Below are positions 1 through 11,800 of a DNA stretch of 13,876 nt, piece after piece. The first letter of the stretch is position 1. Each line of letters begins with the position of its first letter. The notes beneath the pieces are model-generated. The model did no database searches, was not told the DNA's origin, and saw only the letters and a list, made by a program, of their open reading frames with translations. Source of the DNA: Beroe ovata. Its lineage: Eukaryota > Ctenophora > Nuda > Beroida > Beroidae. Both the position numbers and the translations under genes were made by a program. The DNA lies in assembly GCA_946803715.1 (NCBI GenBank), contig CAMPET010000232.1, positions 2,550-16,425 on the forward strand. The letters are read 5' to 3'.

Positions 1-67
<67 letters not shown>
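1..67. repeat. (CA)n microsatellite at left edge
   Basis: About 33 uninterrupted CA dinucleotides run from the first base; the true start lies outside the window. It is upstream of the first recognisable SLC49 exon, probably in an intron. Between here and 288 I see no exon that joins in phase to the next one. Confidence 0.97.
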
Positions 68-69
<2 letters not shown>

Positions 70-288
70 CCTTCACACGTAATGTGTATCTGTCTCGAGT
101 GTCAGCATGACATTTATACATTTTATTACTAACAACTGATAACACCATTATGCAGAGCTCCCTTGACCTTGCTCTCGACTTCTTAAATTTCAAAAGTTAT
201 CATGTGATGGAGCTAAGCTCTGCTTAACGATACTCAATGGAAAATTATGAGGATTAGCGGTCTAATATTCGATACCATGTGATTTCAG

Positions 289-1458
289 GGTGCTAAAGCA
301 TTGCTGAAAAGGAAGCACTTCTGGTTGATATGTTCAGTTTATGCTCTAACAAGGTGACCATGCAAATACACACACACACATACACACAATAGTATGGTAA
401 CAGATCATGTGGATCACAAATAACGTCGCTACCTTCTCAGCGGGGTGTACAACGGTTACGGACTAACGTTCGATGTCATCATGCAACACTGTAATATCTC
501 GCAAAAAACTGCCGGGAATTTGGGTTTTGTGGCACTGCTCGCATCTGTACCTACGAATATCCTGATTGGGACTTTCGCTTCACTTTTCAGTCGACATCAA
601 GTGAGTGTTATTGGGAACATCCTCTGTCACATGATGTAAAATCAAACTTAATGTAGCGCGCGCTGACAGAGATGTGATAAATAATGCGCGCTCAGCCGAT
701 TTAGAGGCGCGCGCGTGGGAAAATTAACACCACATGATCTGACTGATTGACAGAACTCTGCGTTTTCCAGAAAGTTTTAAATGTGACGATACTATCGATG
801 GGTTGTATCTGTTTTGGGGTATTCGTAGCAGAGATACAGAGCTGGATTGAACCGCGGTCCATAGAAGTGATATGGGTTTCTTATGTGATGGCAACAATGT
901 TCATAACAGGTGAGGTAGTGTGTGTGTGTTTGTGTGTGTGTGTGTGCGTGTGTGTGTGTGAGAAGGGGAAGGTAGCTCTCTCTGTCTGTCTCAGTGTGTG
1001 ACTGAAATAAACAGAGTTTCAATGGCAACTTGTCTACAGGAGTGGTACCCATTCTATTTGACATGAGTGCGGAGTCCAGTCACCCTGTCAGTGAGGAACT
1101 GAGTAGTACTGTCATGGTACTGGGGAATCAGACGATGTGCCTAATCTTTACAGTCATCCTACAAATCCCAAATTTAAGTAAGTCTGCATGGCTATATGCA
1201 TGGCTGAAGATGGCTATTTGTTTAAAGGGGGGATTTCCCAAGTTTTGCGACTTTACCGAATCACTCCTCCCCACAGTGACTGACAGCGACAAGGATAAAT
1301 TAAACTACGTTATGTTTGGCACGAGTTTATTGGCAACCATTCTTGCTACACTGTACAAGGGAAGCAATGTGAGACTCCTCATAGATGCACAGTCAGTCAC
1401 AGTCGAACAATTAGACACCAGGAGCATTCAGCAGATCCGAAATGCTGGTGTCATGTGA
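289..1458 (+). CDS. SLC49-family major facilitator transporter, C-terminal part (5 exons)
   Basis: Exons 289-353, 441-600, 771-909, 1040-1177 and 1277-1458 join in phase into 227 residues ending at TGA 1456-1458; the 5' part lies left of the window. The product looks like the C-terminal half (about six membrane segments) of an MFS carrier of the SLC49 group (FLVCR, DIRC2/SLC49A4, MFSD7/SLC49A3). Supporting stretches are KRKHFWLICSVYALTSGVYN at the N-lobe/C-lobe transition, an ISQKTAGNLGF stretch resembling the family's 'sq.tAG.iG' motif, and an ESSHPVSEELSS stretch that matches the E.syPv.EG..sG signature of the family. The usual Gly residues of that signature are replaced (EEL for EGt). SLC49 members move haem, choline or other small organic substrates; substrate here cannot be inferred. 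Every junction is GT-AG. The last intron (1178-1276) is 99 nt with no in-frame stop, so a retained form would add 33 residues. The family call is fairly sure; the exact member is not. Confidence 0.8.
369..387. repeat. Short CA-rich tract in SLC49 intron
   Basis: A short imperfect CA repeat sits in the 87-nt intron 354-440. It is simple sequence with no further signal visible. Confidence 0.8.
918..960. repeat. Imperfect (TG)n microsatellite in SLC49 intron
   Basis: An imperfect TG run begins 8 nt after the 5' splice site of the intron 910-1039. Open frames on both strands across it (Cys-Val or Thr-His repeats) are artefacts of the dinucleotide. Confidence 0.95.
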
Positions 1459-1538
1459 TCGCCATGTGACAGGTGACCACAGGTGACATGTGACCGCCAT
1501 GTGACATGTGACCATGATCTTCAGGTGATATGTGACCA
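1452..1538. repeat. Degenerate CATGTGAC-type repeat cluster
   Basis: Variants of CATGTGAC, AGGTGACC and ATGTGACC recur about nine times over 87 bp. The cluster begins on the SLC49 stop codon and fills the start of its 3' UTR. The arrangement is irregular, so it looks like a decayed short-period minisatellite or a multi-site binding cluster. Confidence 0.75.
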
Positions 1539-1711
1539 CTATAATGAGTCACAGTTGCGGTGTGACTTCACTAGGGCTATCATTCTCTCTTATAGTTATA
1601 GATACCAGTTCCTGTGCCTTGCCATTTAGTACAGAAATTATTTCACTGATTTGGTTCAAATCAACAACGCCAATTAAACCGTTTTAGTTAATTATTTTTC
1701 AAGTTAACCGA

Positions 1712-1717
1712 TTTATT
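1712..1717 (-). terminator. Candidate poly(A) signal for MRPL43
   Basis: TTTATT on + reads AATAAA on -, about 325 bp downstream of the MRPL43 stop. It is the clearest canonical hexamer on that strand in the convergent intergenic space. If used, the 3' UTR would run past the candidate signal of the opposing gene. Placement is inference from the hexamer only. Confidence 0.4.
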
Positions 1718-1937
1718 TTATGTAAAATTGACACTAACATGTATGAAACAGTAACAGATTTCATTTAAAGCTGGTTGATTAGAGAAAATTGAGTGATAAA
1801 ATGGGTGTGATTCCGTAAATTCTAGGATAATTTCACCAGTAACTTTCTGATATTTGTTGATATTTCTTTCTGGTGCTGACAAAAGTAGTTGTACATTCGC
1901 AAGAAACAATGCAGCGCTACGACTTACGAGACGAACA

Positions 1938-1943
1938 AATAAA
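1938..1943 (+). terminator. Candidate poly(A) signal for the SLC49-like gene
   Basis: AATAAA lies about 480 bp after the SLC49 stop codon and is followed by an A-rich stretch. The rest of 1539-2039 shows no coding signal; it is AT-rich convergent 3' flank. Use of the site is inferred. Confidence 0.4.
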
Positions 1944-2039
1944 CAAAAAAATTCCCGACGTCCCCAATACTAAGAAAGCAGCATCAAATAATAAGTTCAA
2001 TCATAAAAGTGTTCGCGAATAACATCGGATCAGATAAGA

Positions 2040-3426
2040 TCATTGGATGAGTTTCTTCTTCTTTTCATAGAACTCCGGAGCTAGTCCTCTGTACTTATTA
2101 ACGTCCACTTTCGTCCTATATTTGTTTTTTACCTGAAAAAGAGTGATGAGTCAGAAAGCGAGTGACGATCTTGGCACGCACGTATGCATGGAATTTTGTC
2201 ATGCCGCGCGCAGCAAGAATCAGTTCTGTGTTTTCGCGCGTTACGCGATATCATGAAAGCAATGAGACAGGAGACAGAATATTACTTGAGGATTGAGGTT
2301 GGATATTTCAATGTCCATGATTCCTATCATATGTGATTACGCCAGATAACCCCAACTGTAATTCTCACCTCTTGTAGAGAAAGTGGCTCATTGAGGTCCG
2401 GTTGTGGTATATTGAGGAGGGGGTTCCATAATCCCTGTACTGACCGTGAATTGGGCGACGGCTGATGTCTCTTCATTCGACCTGGATATTCGATCACATA
2501 CATAGGTATCATCATGAGAGATACAGGATCATATGACCACTACATTCTGTGGGAATTCCATAACTTTCCCGTGAGTAGCTGCTTATTATACTGGTCTGCA
2601 GATCACCTTTCTGTATATCCCCGGAGTAATTGCAATACTTCTCAACAAACTGTTTCAATATATCCTCACGCACATTGTCAATTCGCTGCTCCTGAAAATA
2701 CACTCATTGAGAATTATACGTATAACACACTCTAATTCCAGTTAATTTAGCTTCCTATACTGCATATTGTCACTTGAATGTAAAATGCAGCCTAGGCACA
2801 ATTTCATCATTGCATAATCAAAACAATGCGGTCAAAACCAAAAAGTGATGCCTTCTTTTGACAAAAAATCAAGAATAACATCATTTATCGAGATACTTGT
2901 CACTGGACTCTGGATATTGATTCAAGGACAACGAACCTCTTGGTATCCATTGAGGTAATGAGCTGTAATGCAAGGTAATCTAGTCTGCGATTCTGTGACG
3001 TAGAAACTTATACTGTCGTACTTTGTGGCTACTTCCGACAACTTGTTTTGGAGGTATTCCCGGGCCTGAAATGAGGGTGTTTAGCTAGTGATGTTTAGCT
3101 AGTGATGTTTAGCTAGTGATGTTTAGCTAGTGATGTTTAGCTAGTGATGAATTTTACTTATACTGTCAGAGTGTAACAGTAAGCAATTATAATACTATAA
3201 TGTTAAACAGTGACTACACAATAGCTTGTACAATTGCTGCACACACATACACACACACACGCACACACACACACACAGAGTACACTGTGTTGCCATAACA
3301 ACAGGATGCTATTACATGGAAAGAGTCAGGAGCCGTGGGATGTATCCTAAACGTTACTCTCTTGCACTGTGTAACGTACCGACCAGATCCCGCCACGTTG
3401 TTACACGTGTTCAGTATCTTCGTCAT
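2040..3426 (-). CDS. MRPL43: Mitochondrial ribosomal protein L43 (5 exons)
   Basis: Minus-strand exons 3426-3316, 3065-2937, 2691-2607, 2481-2369 and 2132-2040 join in phase to a 176-residue protein. MRPL43 (mL43) is a component of the large mitoribosomal subunit with a thioredoxin-like L51/S25/CI-B8 fold. Recognisable blocks are GSGRYVTQCKRVTF at residues 13-26 (vertebrate GlGRYVcqlqRltl), AREYLQNKL at 38-46 (ARdFLE), HYLNG at 73-77 (eYLNG) and SVQGLWNPL around 125-133 (SiQGqWhPf). The length is close to that of vertebrate forms. The first ATG (3426-3424) is chosen because GRY follows 15 residues in, as in homologues; in-frame codons upstream contain no other ATG nearby. The C-terminus is Lys-rich (EKKKKLIQ), plausible for rRNA contact. 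The gene is convergent with the SLC49-like gene and lies downstream of the phosphatase gene on the same strand. The call rests on recalled family pattern plus perfect phase agreement. Confidence 0.9.
3079..3148. repeat. 14-bp minisatellite, five identical copies, in MRPL43 intron 1
   Basis: The unit GTTTAGCTAGTGAT is repeated five times without a single mismatch, 13 bp upstream (in gene direction) of the exon 2 splice acceptor. Perfect identity implies recent expansion or ongoing slippage. Confidence 0.97.
3240..3277. repeat. Imperfect (CA)n microsatellite in MRPL43 intron 1
   Basis: A CA run with two interruptions lies inside the intron 3315-3066. It produces spurious Cys/Val and Thr/His open frames on the two strands. 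Confidence 0.95.
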
Positions 3427-4119
3427 AGCTGCGGCCACGTGGTTTGTGAAGGAGTATACGTGGGATAAGTACGTGGGCTGATATCAGTACATCACGAGAT
3501 CTATAAGTTTAATTGAGTTACATCAAGTGATCATCACTATACTTGAGTTGCTTAACTCACGCGCTTTGAGGGATGGATCTTTCTGGAACACATTGTTTTT
3601 CGTTTTCTTCACAGGATTAAGGTAAACCGTCTTCGGTTTAATGAACCGGGAAGCTGTTTTTGTGTAGGACATGGCACCTACAATAACATCGTGTTCTATT
3701 GAAATTCCATGGCGTAGGTTTTAACTGGAGCGGAAAGATAACTGACTTATAGAACACGCAGAAAATCAAGGAATTCTTATCAACTTTTAATCGAAACCAG
3801 AAATAAAAAGTAGAAAAACAAATAATTCGCGTATATATATATATCGATAGCTCAAATTTCAATATCGATAGCACAAATTTCTGATCACGGTCTGTCTACT
3901 CTCAACTGATAACTATCTATTGATGAATTCCTGCTTGTCTATAACTCGTTTAACCATTGAAAGAACTCAGCAACAACTGGTACAACCTCGGGTCACTTCG
4001 AAACTGCTTTTCCTGCTTTCCACCCTTTTTTCCACCAAAATCAACACAACGAACTCAAGTCATTCTACAATATACAATATACATTGTACATTGCACAATG
4101 TATAACTGGAACAACCTCA
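3427..4119. other. Intergenic: MRPL43 promoter side and phosphatase 3' UTR
   Basis: This 693-bp stretch separates two minus-strand genes. I see no coding exon. It should contain the MRPL43 promoter and the phosphatase 3' UTR; TTTAAT at 3786-3791 reads ATTAAA on - and is a possible poly(A) signal. Small structures: a 7-bp stem with 4-nt loop at 3623-3640, a 21-bp unit duplicated at 3841-3882 beside a short TA run, and a 9-bp inverted repeat at 4079-4087/4095-4103 just past the phosphatase stop codon. Confidence 0.6.
3841..3882. repeat. 21-bp tandem duplication
   Basis: Two adjacent 21-bp copies start with ATATCGATAGC and differ at two positions (3852 versus 3873, and the last base). They follow a short TA run at about 3831-3844. 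No function is apparent. Confidence 0.9.
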
Positions 4120-5915
4120 TCACACGGCACCGGACACTGTATCGTCATCAGAGTTTTCGTGAAACACGTGCGTCTCCTCGGTAACGCTCCGTCTAACCAT
4201 CCTCACCATATTAATCTCCTCATTACCATGAACATTGTTACCACGGTTACCAGTTTTTGTACCATGGTTACCAGTACTGTTACTAATCTTTCTCTGCACC
4301 ACAACATACTGTCGTCTAACCTGCAGACGATCATCACACATTTGAACAATCTCCTTGACATAATTGAAGATCACTGAATTATGACTGATCATGATATAAC
4401 CATAGCAACGCAAATCGCACAAACGGTGACGCACAGAAACGATAAAAAAGTGAGTCAATACCTGTTTCTCTTTGAGGTGGTACAAGTGAACTGCAACTGC
4501 AATTCCCAGTATCAATCCACCAATAACATCTGACCAATGATGATGGTGGTTCACTATCCTGTGTTAAAGGGGAAGGAATAGGCTGGGGTCACTTTAATTG
4601 GGGTTCATGTTTTCCTATATTATATTGTGAGGATGGTATCATTGGGACAGTCAAAAGTACTATTGAGTCAATATTATTGACCATGCGATCATAAGTGAGA
4701 ACCTATAACCAGGGAGAATCGACAAATGGTGTATCAGTGTCGGACCTAGTTCAAAACATAACTATCAGTGAAGGCAGTCGCTGACCCACCTCTCGCTACA
4801 AATGTAGGCTGTGTATCCGACAGATACAATCTGCAGGAATAACGCTATGACAGGCACAGGACAGTTATTGACTTCCAGAAATCCATACACCACACTGACG
4901 GTTGCCTGTCGAGAATTGACTATGGTTGAGTCATGAAAAACAGCAATACCATTTATAGTGAATATCAATGGTCATTGCCATAGCCTGGCTGCACCTGTGA
5001 AACATGACCAGATGGGAAAGAGCGTCTATAATCAGTGTCTGGGTTTGTGCAAATATCTCGTGTCAAAGTTTCATCTATCCATGACACTCCATCAAGCTTT
5101 GCTATCATATCTTGATTAGGCATACACTCCTGTTTGTTGTTGAATGACATTAGTACAACGAAAGTTAAGTTGATGCATAGTAAGCACTGTAATCTCTGCT
5201 TACCTGGAGGAAATGAGGTTTAAGAACTCCAAGAGCAGTTTTAGCAAAGTTTGTGAATAGAAAAGTGATCATTATTGACATAATTCCATACCAGATACCC
5301 CATGTGATACTGTATAACCTGTTACAATGCATTGTTTGCAATCTGATTGTAGAAATATGCAAGAAATGGACAAATAGCATTTATGTTTATTATGGTTGAT
5401 TACCTCACTTTCTGATGATCCTCTGAATTATCTATTGGACTATAAAGTTTTGAACTTTGTACAATCTTAATCTCATTCAAACTTCCATCTTTTACTTCCG
5501 CATAATGCTTCCATAATGACTTTGAACTGTTACCAATTATCGACAATGTAATCTATGAATGATGTATAGACATAATGTATATAAAGGATGAAGGAAGTAC
5601 GAAATTATTAGCATAGGAGCTCCATCATTGCACACCATTATTGCATGTTGAGATATAGCTCACCAAAGTTGCCGATGAAATCAATATGTTCAAATCCCCA
5701 GAAACAACACTTGATTTGTGAGCATAGCTGACTGTTTTGTCTGATAGATCAAAAGCTCTGAAGGCTTGCATTCCAAACTTATCTTTCTTGCAAAAGAATA
5801 TATTTACCAAGAAGACAGAAGCACCCAATAAATTGAAAAGGATGATCTGTAGAAAATCTGACTTGATATAGGAGAGATAGCTATTCATTATCTCTATTCC
5901 ATCTGTTATCATCAT
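4120..5915 (-). CDS. PAP2-superfamily lipid phosphate phosphatase (PLPP-like, 7 exons)
   Basis: Minus-strand exons 5915-5664 (coding part), 5552-5404, 5318-5204, 5129-4995, 4905-4790, 4558-4462 and 4320-4120 join in phase to 354 residues. LPP/PLPP enzymes are six-pass membrane proteins that dephosphorylate phosphatidate, lysophosphatidate and sphingosine-1-phosphate. Motif I is K160-TALGVL-K167-P168, where the family has K-x6-R-P, so the Arg is Lys. It is followed by the typical HFL. Motif II is SFPSGH with PSGH at 211-214. Motif III is R256-x5-H262-H263-W-S-D266, so its Arg, first His and Asp are kept, but the Ser before Arg is Glu. Hydrophobic segments lie near residues 20-40, 75-95, 138-158, 218-230, 235-252 and 268-280. 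A 66-residue polar tail ends the protein and is longer than in most LPPs. The last intron (4461-4321) is 141 nt without in-frame stop, so the tail could be longer if it is retained. The motif I change leaves activity uncertain. Confidence 0.85.
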
Positions 5916-5929
5916 GCTTCAGGAACCAT
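5912..5929 (-). promoter_or_regulatory. Five-codon upstream ORF overlapping the phosphatase start
   Basis: A splice acceptor (pyrimidine-rich, ending TTTTACAG at 5930) precedes ATG 5929-5927, which opens MVPEA-stop. Its TGA (5914-5912) overlaps the presumed start ATG (5915-5913) in an ATGA arrangement, and a second in-frame ATG follows at once. Read this way, the exon has a 5' UTR uORF that could lower or gate translation by reinitiation. The alternative is that an unseen upstream coding exon joins in the long frame. I cannot decide from sequence. Confidence 0.45.
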
Positions 5930-8467
<2,538 letters not shown>

Positions 8468-8836
8468 TGATTGGTTTAGTGATTAGTTGTAAACGAGGAT
8501 GTATAAACTACCTTTCTTTCAAATTAAGTCTTGATATTTTTTAATCCTTTGATTTTGTGTTGAAAAAAGAATCCATAGTTGTGATGCATATTGCATCTCT
8601 GTTCATTGCAGACATGATTGAATTTGTTTATAATTGGAAATGTATCATTGTGTAACTCATATACTCATATTGATGTTTGAACTCTATTTTGCACCTTTTT
8701 CTAATGTGATCAGGCATTTGATAGAAAAGACGCTTCTTGTTTTCACAGTAATGAACGTGTGTTATTGGTTTATTCCATTTCGACACGGGTGATAGGAATG
8801 AGGAATCATCACTGATCATTTCCATTCTGTAGAAAC
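8468..8836. other. Intergenic: ADH5 3' UTR and Tudor-gene promoter
   Basis: A 369-bp AT-rich gap separates two same-strand genes. I find no exon and no strong AATAAA hexamer on +. TTCTGTAG at 8825-8832 directly before the Tudor ATG could be a splice acceptor, which would put an untranslated exon in this gap. Confidence 0.5.
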
Positions 8837-11800
8837 ATGGTAGAGGACCCGCAACCCTCTAACAGTTTCGAAGCTATTGTCACCCATGTTGAAAGTTTGG
8901 ACAGGTAAGATAACCTTCCTTTTTCCTTTCTCTGATGATAGCATCCCGAATCAGGATTCGGGATATATGTGTTGTATAATATTCTTCCTCAGATTTTGGG
9001 TGCAGCCCTTATACAATACCGGAGATGCGAAGAAGCTACGGGCTATAGAGAGCGCCCTCAATACCGGTCCTAAGAAACTTGATAAACCACCTTGTAAAGA
9101 TGAATACGTCACTGTCATGTTGAAAGAACGTAAGTTGTATCATGTGTGTTCGTGTTTTTATATCTGTGTCTGTGTATGTCTTTGTACGTGTCAGTCTGTG
9201 TATGCGTGTTTCATATCCGTGTGTAAGCGTCTGTGTTTGTGCGCTTTTGTTTGTGCGTTTGTGTTTGTGCGTTTGTGTTTGTGCGATTGTGTTTGTGTTA
9301 ACCTCCTCCTTCACAGGGGGTTATCGGAGGGCAAGGCTGAAACAGGATGTACAGCAGTTAGCAGTGGTCCACCTAGTGGACTACGGCAATGAGGAGAGAG
9401 TCCCTGAAACTGCGCTATTTGCACTCCCCTATGAGCTAGGTACACTAACCTACTGGGAGAATCGCTTGTCCATGATAGCAGCATGAGTGGACTAATATAG
9501 TATTCTTAGAACATGAGAATAAGTTGTTAGATATACACTCTCTCTCTCTCACTTATCTCCATGTGAATCTCCACTCTATCAGGCATGGATGTTCTACAGG
9601 AGCAGAGCGTGGCATGTTCTCTAGCTGGGGTCAAGACCCTGCCAACCAACCAGCAGACCACCCAGATGCTCAAAGATTTCCTCCAGGCGAGGAAAGTCAT
9701 TGTCAAGGCGTACTCCATCTCCCCCAACACCCTGGACCTCCTTGTTGATGTTAAGACCCAGGAGATACCCAGTGTTAGGGAACATATTCTCCTGATGCAG
9801 GTGTGTGTGTCGAGAGACTGCTTTTCTCATGAATCTCATACAAATACAATCGATTTCAAGGTATTTTTGGACGCTGGATCCATTCCTCGCGTCCCTGAGG
9901 CGTTATCTGTCATGTAACTTTGTAACTTCATATCTGAGTTCATATCTGAGGAGGAATCGAAATTCTGACCTAGTTCCAACGAACTAGCCTGAAAATTCCG
10001 CCAGATTCGGATTCTACGTCAAAAAATAGGCCAGAAACATTTATCACCAGTCATTTATCACCAGTCATTTATCACCAGTCATCGGTTTGAAAAAATCTTT
10101 GGCCGATTTTGGTGTGTCCCATTGATTTTTATCAAAAATATGAAGAAAATTATTTTCTTCCCATTGCTCACAAATACCATCGAATCCTATGTATTTTTGG
10201 ACGCTGAATCGATTCCCGATCGAATCTTGGGTCTATCTTGCTTCTCTGAGGCGTTATCTGTCTTGCGACTGCGAACGATTTCTTAATGAGGAAACTTGAA
10301 TTTATGCCTATTTCCTGATGAGCCAGCTCAAAAATTCCTTCAGATTCGGATTCTACGTCAAAAAATAGGCCAGAAACACTTATTACTAGTCTTCGTTCTG
10401 AGAAAAAAATTTTACCTATTTGTGTGTCCCATTGATTTTCATGATTTTGTAGGCTTTGCTTCCCACGAGTTTGGAATCGTGATTTGGGCGTGGTCTTACG
10501 GCAAGTATGAACTCGACATGATCGTAGAAAGGGTTGATACTTGTAGTATAATAGAAGGAGAGATGATTTGATGAAAAATTGGTGTCGCAGGTGCCAGTAA
10601 AGCATGCATTAAAGACCTCCAAAATCGGCGTATAAAAGTGTGGAGTTGATCAATTACACTTTCTACCACACCGCGATCTGAGATCAGAAATATGAAGAAA
10701 ATTATTTTGCCCAATTTGCTTACAAATACCATCGATTCCTATGTATTTTTGGATGCTGAATCGATTCCCGATCGAATCTTGGGTCTATCTTGCTTCCCTG
10801 AGGCGTTATCTGTCGTGCGACTGCGAACGATTTCTTAATGAAGAAACTTGAATTTACGCCTATTTCCTGATGAACTAGCTCAAAAATTCCTTCAGATTCG
10901 GATTCTACGTCAAAAAATAGGCCAGAAACACTTATTACTAGTCTTCGTTCTGAGAAAATTTTTTTACCGATTTTGGTGTCCCATTGATTTTCATGATTTT
11001 GTATGTTTTGCTTCCCACGGGTTTGAAATCGTGATTTGGGCGTGGTTTTACGGCAAGTATGAACTCGACATGATCGTTGAAAGGGTTGGTTCTTGTAGTT
11101 AGTTAGTAGGAGAGATGATTTGATGAAAAATTAGTGTCGCAGGTGCCAGTAAAGCATGCATTACAGACCTCCAAAATCGGCGTATAAAAGTGTGGAGTTC
11201 TTTGATAACACTTTCTGAGATCTGAATCAAAAATATGAATAAAATTTTTTTGCCCACTTTGCTTGCAAAAACCATCGATTCCTGTGTATTTTCGGACGCT
11301 GAATCGATTCCTGATCGAATTTGGGGCCTATCTCGTTATCGGGCTCTCTGTAAGTCAGATACCAGTTTCGAAGTATTTTCCGTCCCGTCACATGAATTAC
11401 CGTTTCAGATGGGAATCCCGTGTGAGATCGTCAGTGCCCCGTACACCAAGGACCCGGGCACAATCCAGCCCAAGCTGGGTGAGAAGAATGCGGTGATAGT
11501 GAGTCACATCAACGATCTCACTGATTTCTGGATTCAGTACAGAGCAACGGACAAGAACTTGTCCAGGTGTGCATCATTAGTTGTCCTGGCAACTGTTTCC
11601 ATAGCAACGGGTGATGTAATTGCATGGTAACCGCATGGTAGAGAATATATTACCCCAACTCTCCCCTCAGCATGATGTCAGCCATGAAGAATCTGTTTAT
11701 GAACAATGTGCACAGCCCGGCTAACAATATCAATATCGGAATGTTGTGCTGTGCTCAGATTGGGACAGACTGGTTCAGAGCAGAGATAAAACAAGTTCTC

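Larger units (their letters stand above)
9841..11330. repeat. Tandem array of a ~545-bp unit inside the Tudor-gene intron
   Basis: The intron 9801-11408 holds head-to-tail copies that can be anchored on CAAATACC or close variants at 9841, 10171, 10723 and 11266. Spacings are 330, 552 and 543 bp. The two central copies (10171-10722 and 10723-11265) are near-identical full units. The first copy lacks roughly 220 bp from its 3' half. The fourth is cut off after about 65 bp of clear homology, about 80 bp before the next exon. Each full copy contains TATAAAAG (10631-10638 and 11183-11190) and the palindrome GAATCGATTC. I see no transposase or reverse-transcriptase coding, no target-site duplication I can prove, and no terminal inverted repeats. 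It could be a satellite seed, a decayed tandem LTR, or a segmental tandem duplication. Confidence 0.9.

Noticed and set aside
110-230. Possible further upstream SLC49 exon after ATTATGCAG (about 163)
   Set aside because: The only nearby donor gives a phase that does not join to the exon at 289.
792-1064. Minus-strand open frame with Thr-His repeats
   Set aside because: It is produced by the TG microsatellite and is antisense to phase-consistent SLC49 exons.
3079-3148. Regular short direct repeats that might suggest a CRISPR array
   Set aside because: The units abut with no spacers and the context is an intron of a nuclear gene.
3623-3640. 7-bp stem with 4-nt loop resembling a histone-type or terminator hairpin
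   Set aside because: No histone gene or other supporting context; a stem this short is expected by chance.
4084-4377. Plus-strand open frame of 97 codons
   Set aside because: It is the antisense shadow of the phosphatase C-terminal exon and intron; the minus-strand reading links in phase to motif III.
9036-9314. Open frames on both strands through the T/G-rich Tudor intron
   Set aside because: Low-complexity sequence interrupted by clean splice sites that join Tudor exons in phase.
10296-11102. Paired open frames of 84-91 codons in the two full intronic repeat copies
   Set aside because: They stay open in both copies, but neither starts with ATG in its full extent and most base differences between the copies change the amino acid. 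Nothing recognisable is encoded, so this fits neutral drift of a duplicated noncoding unit.
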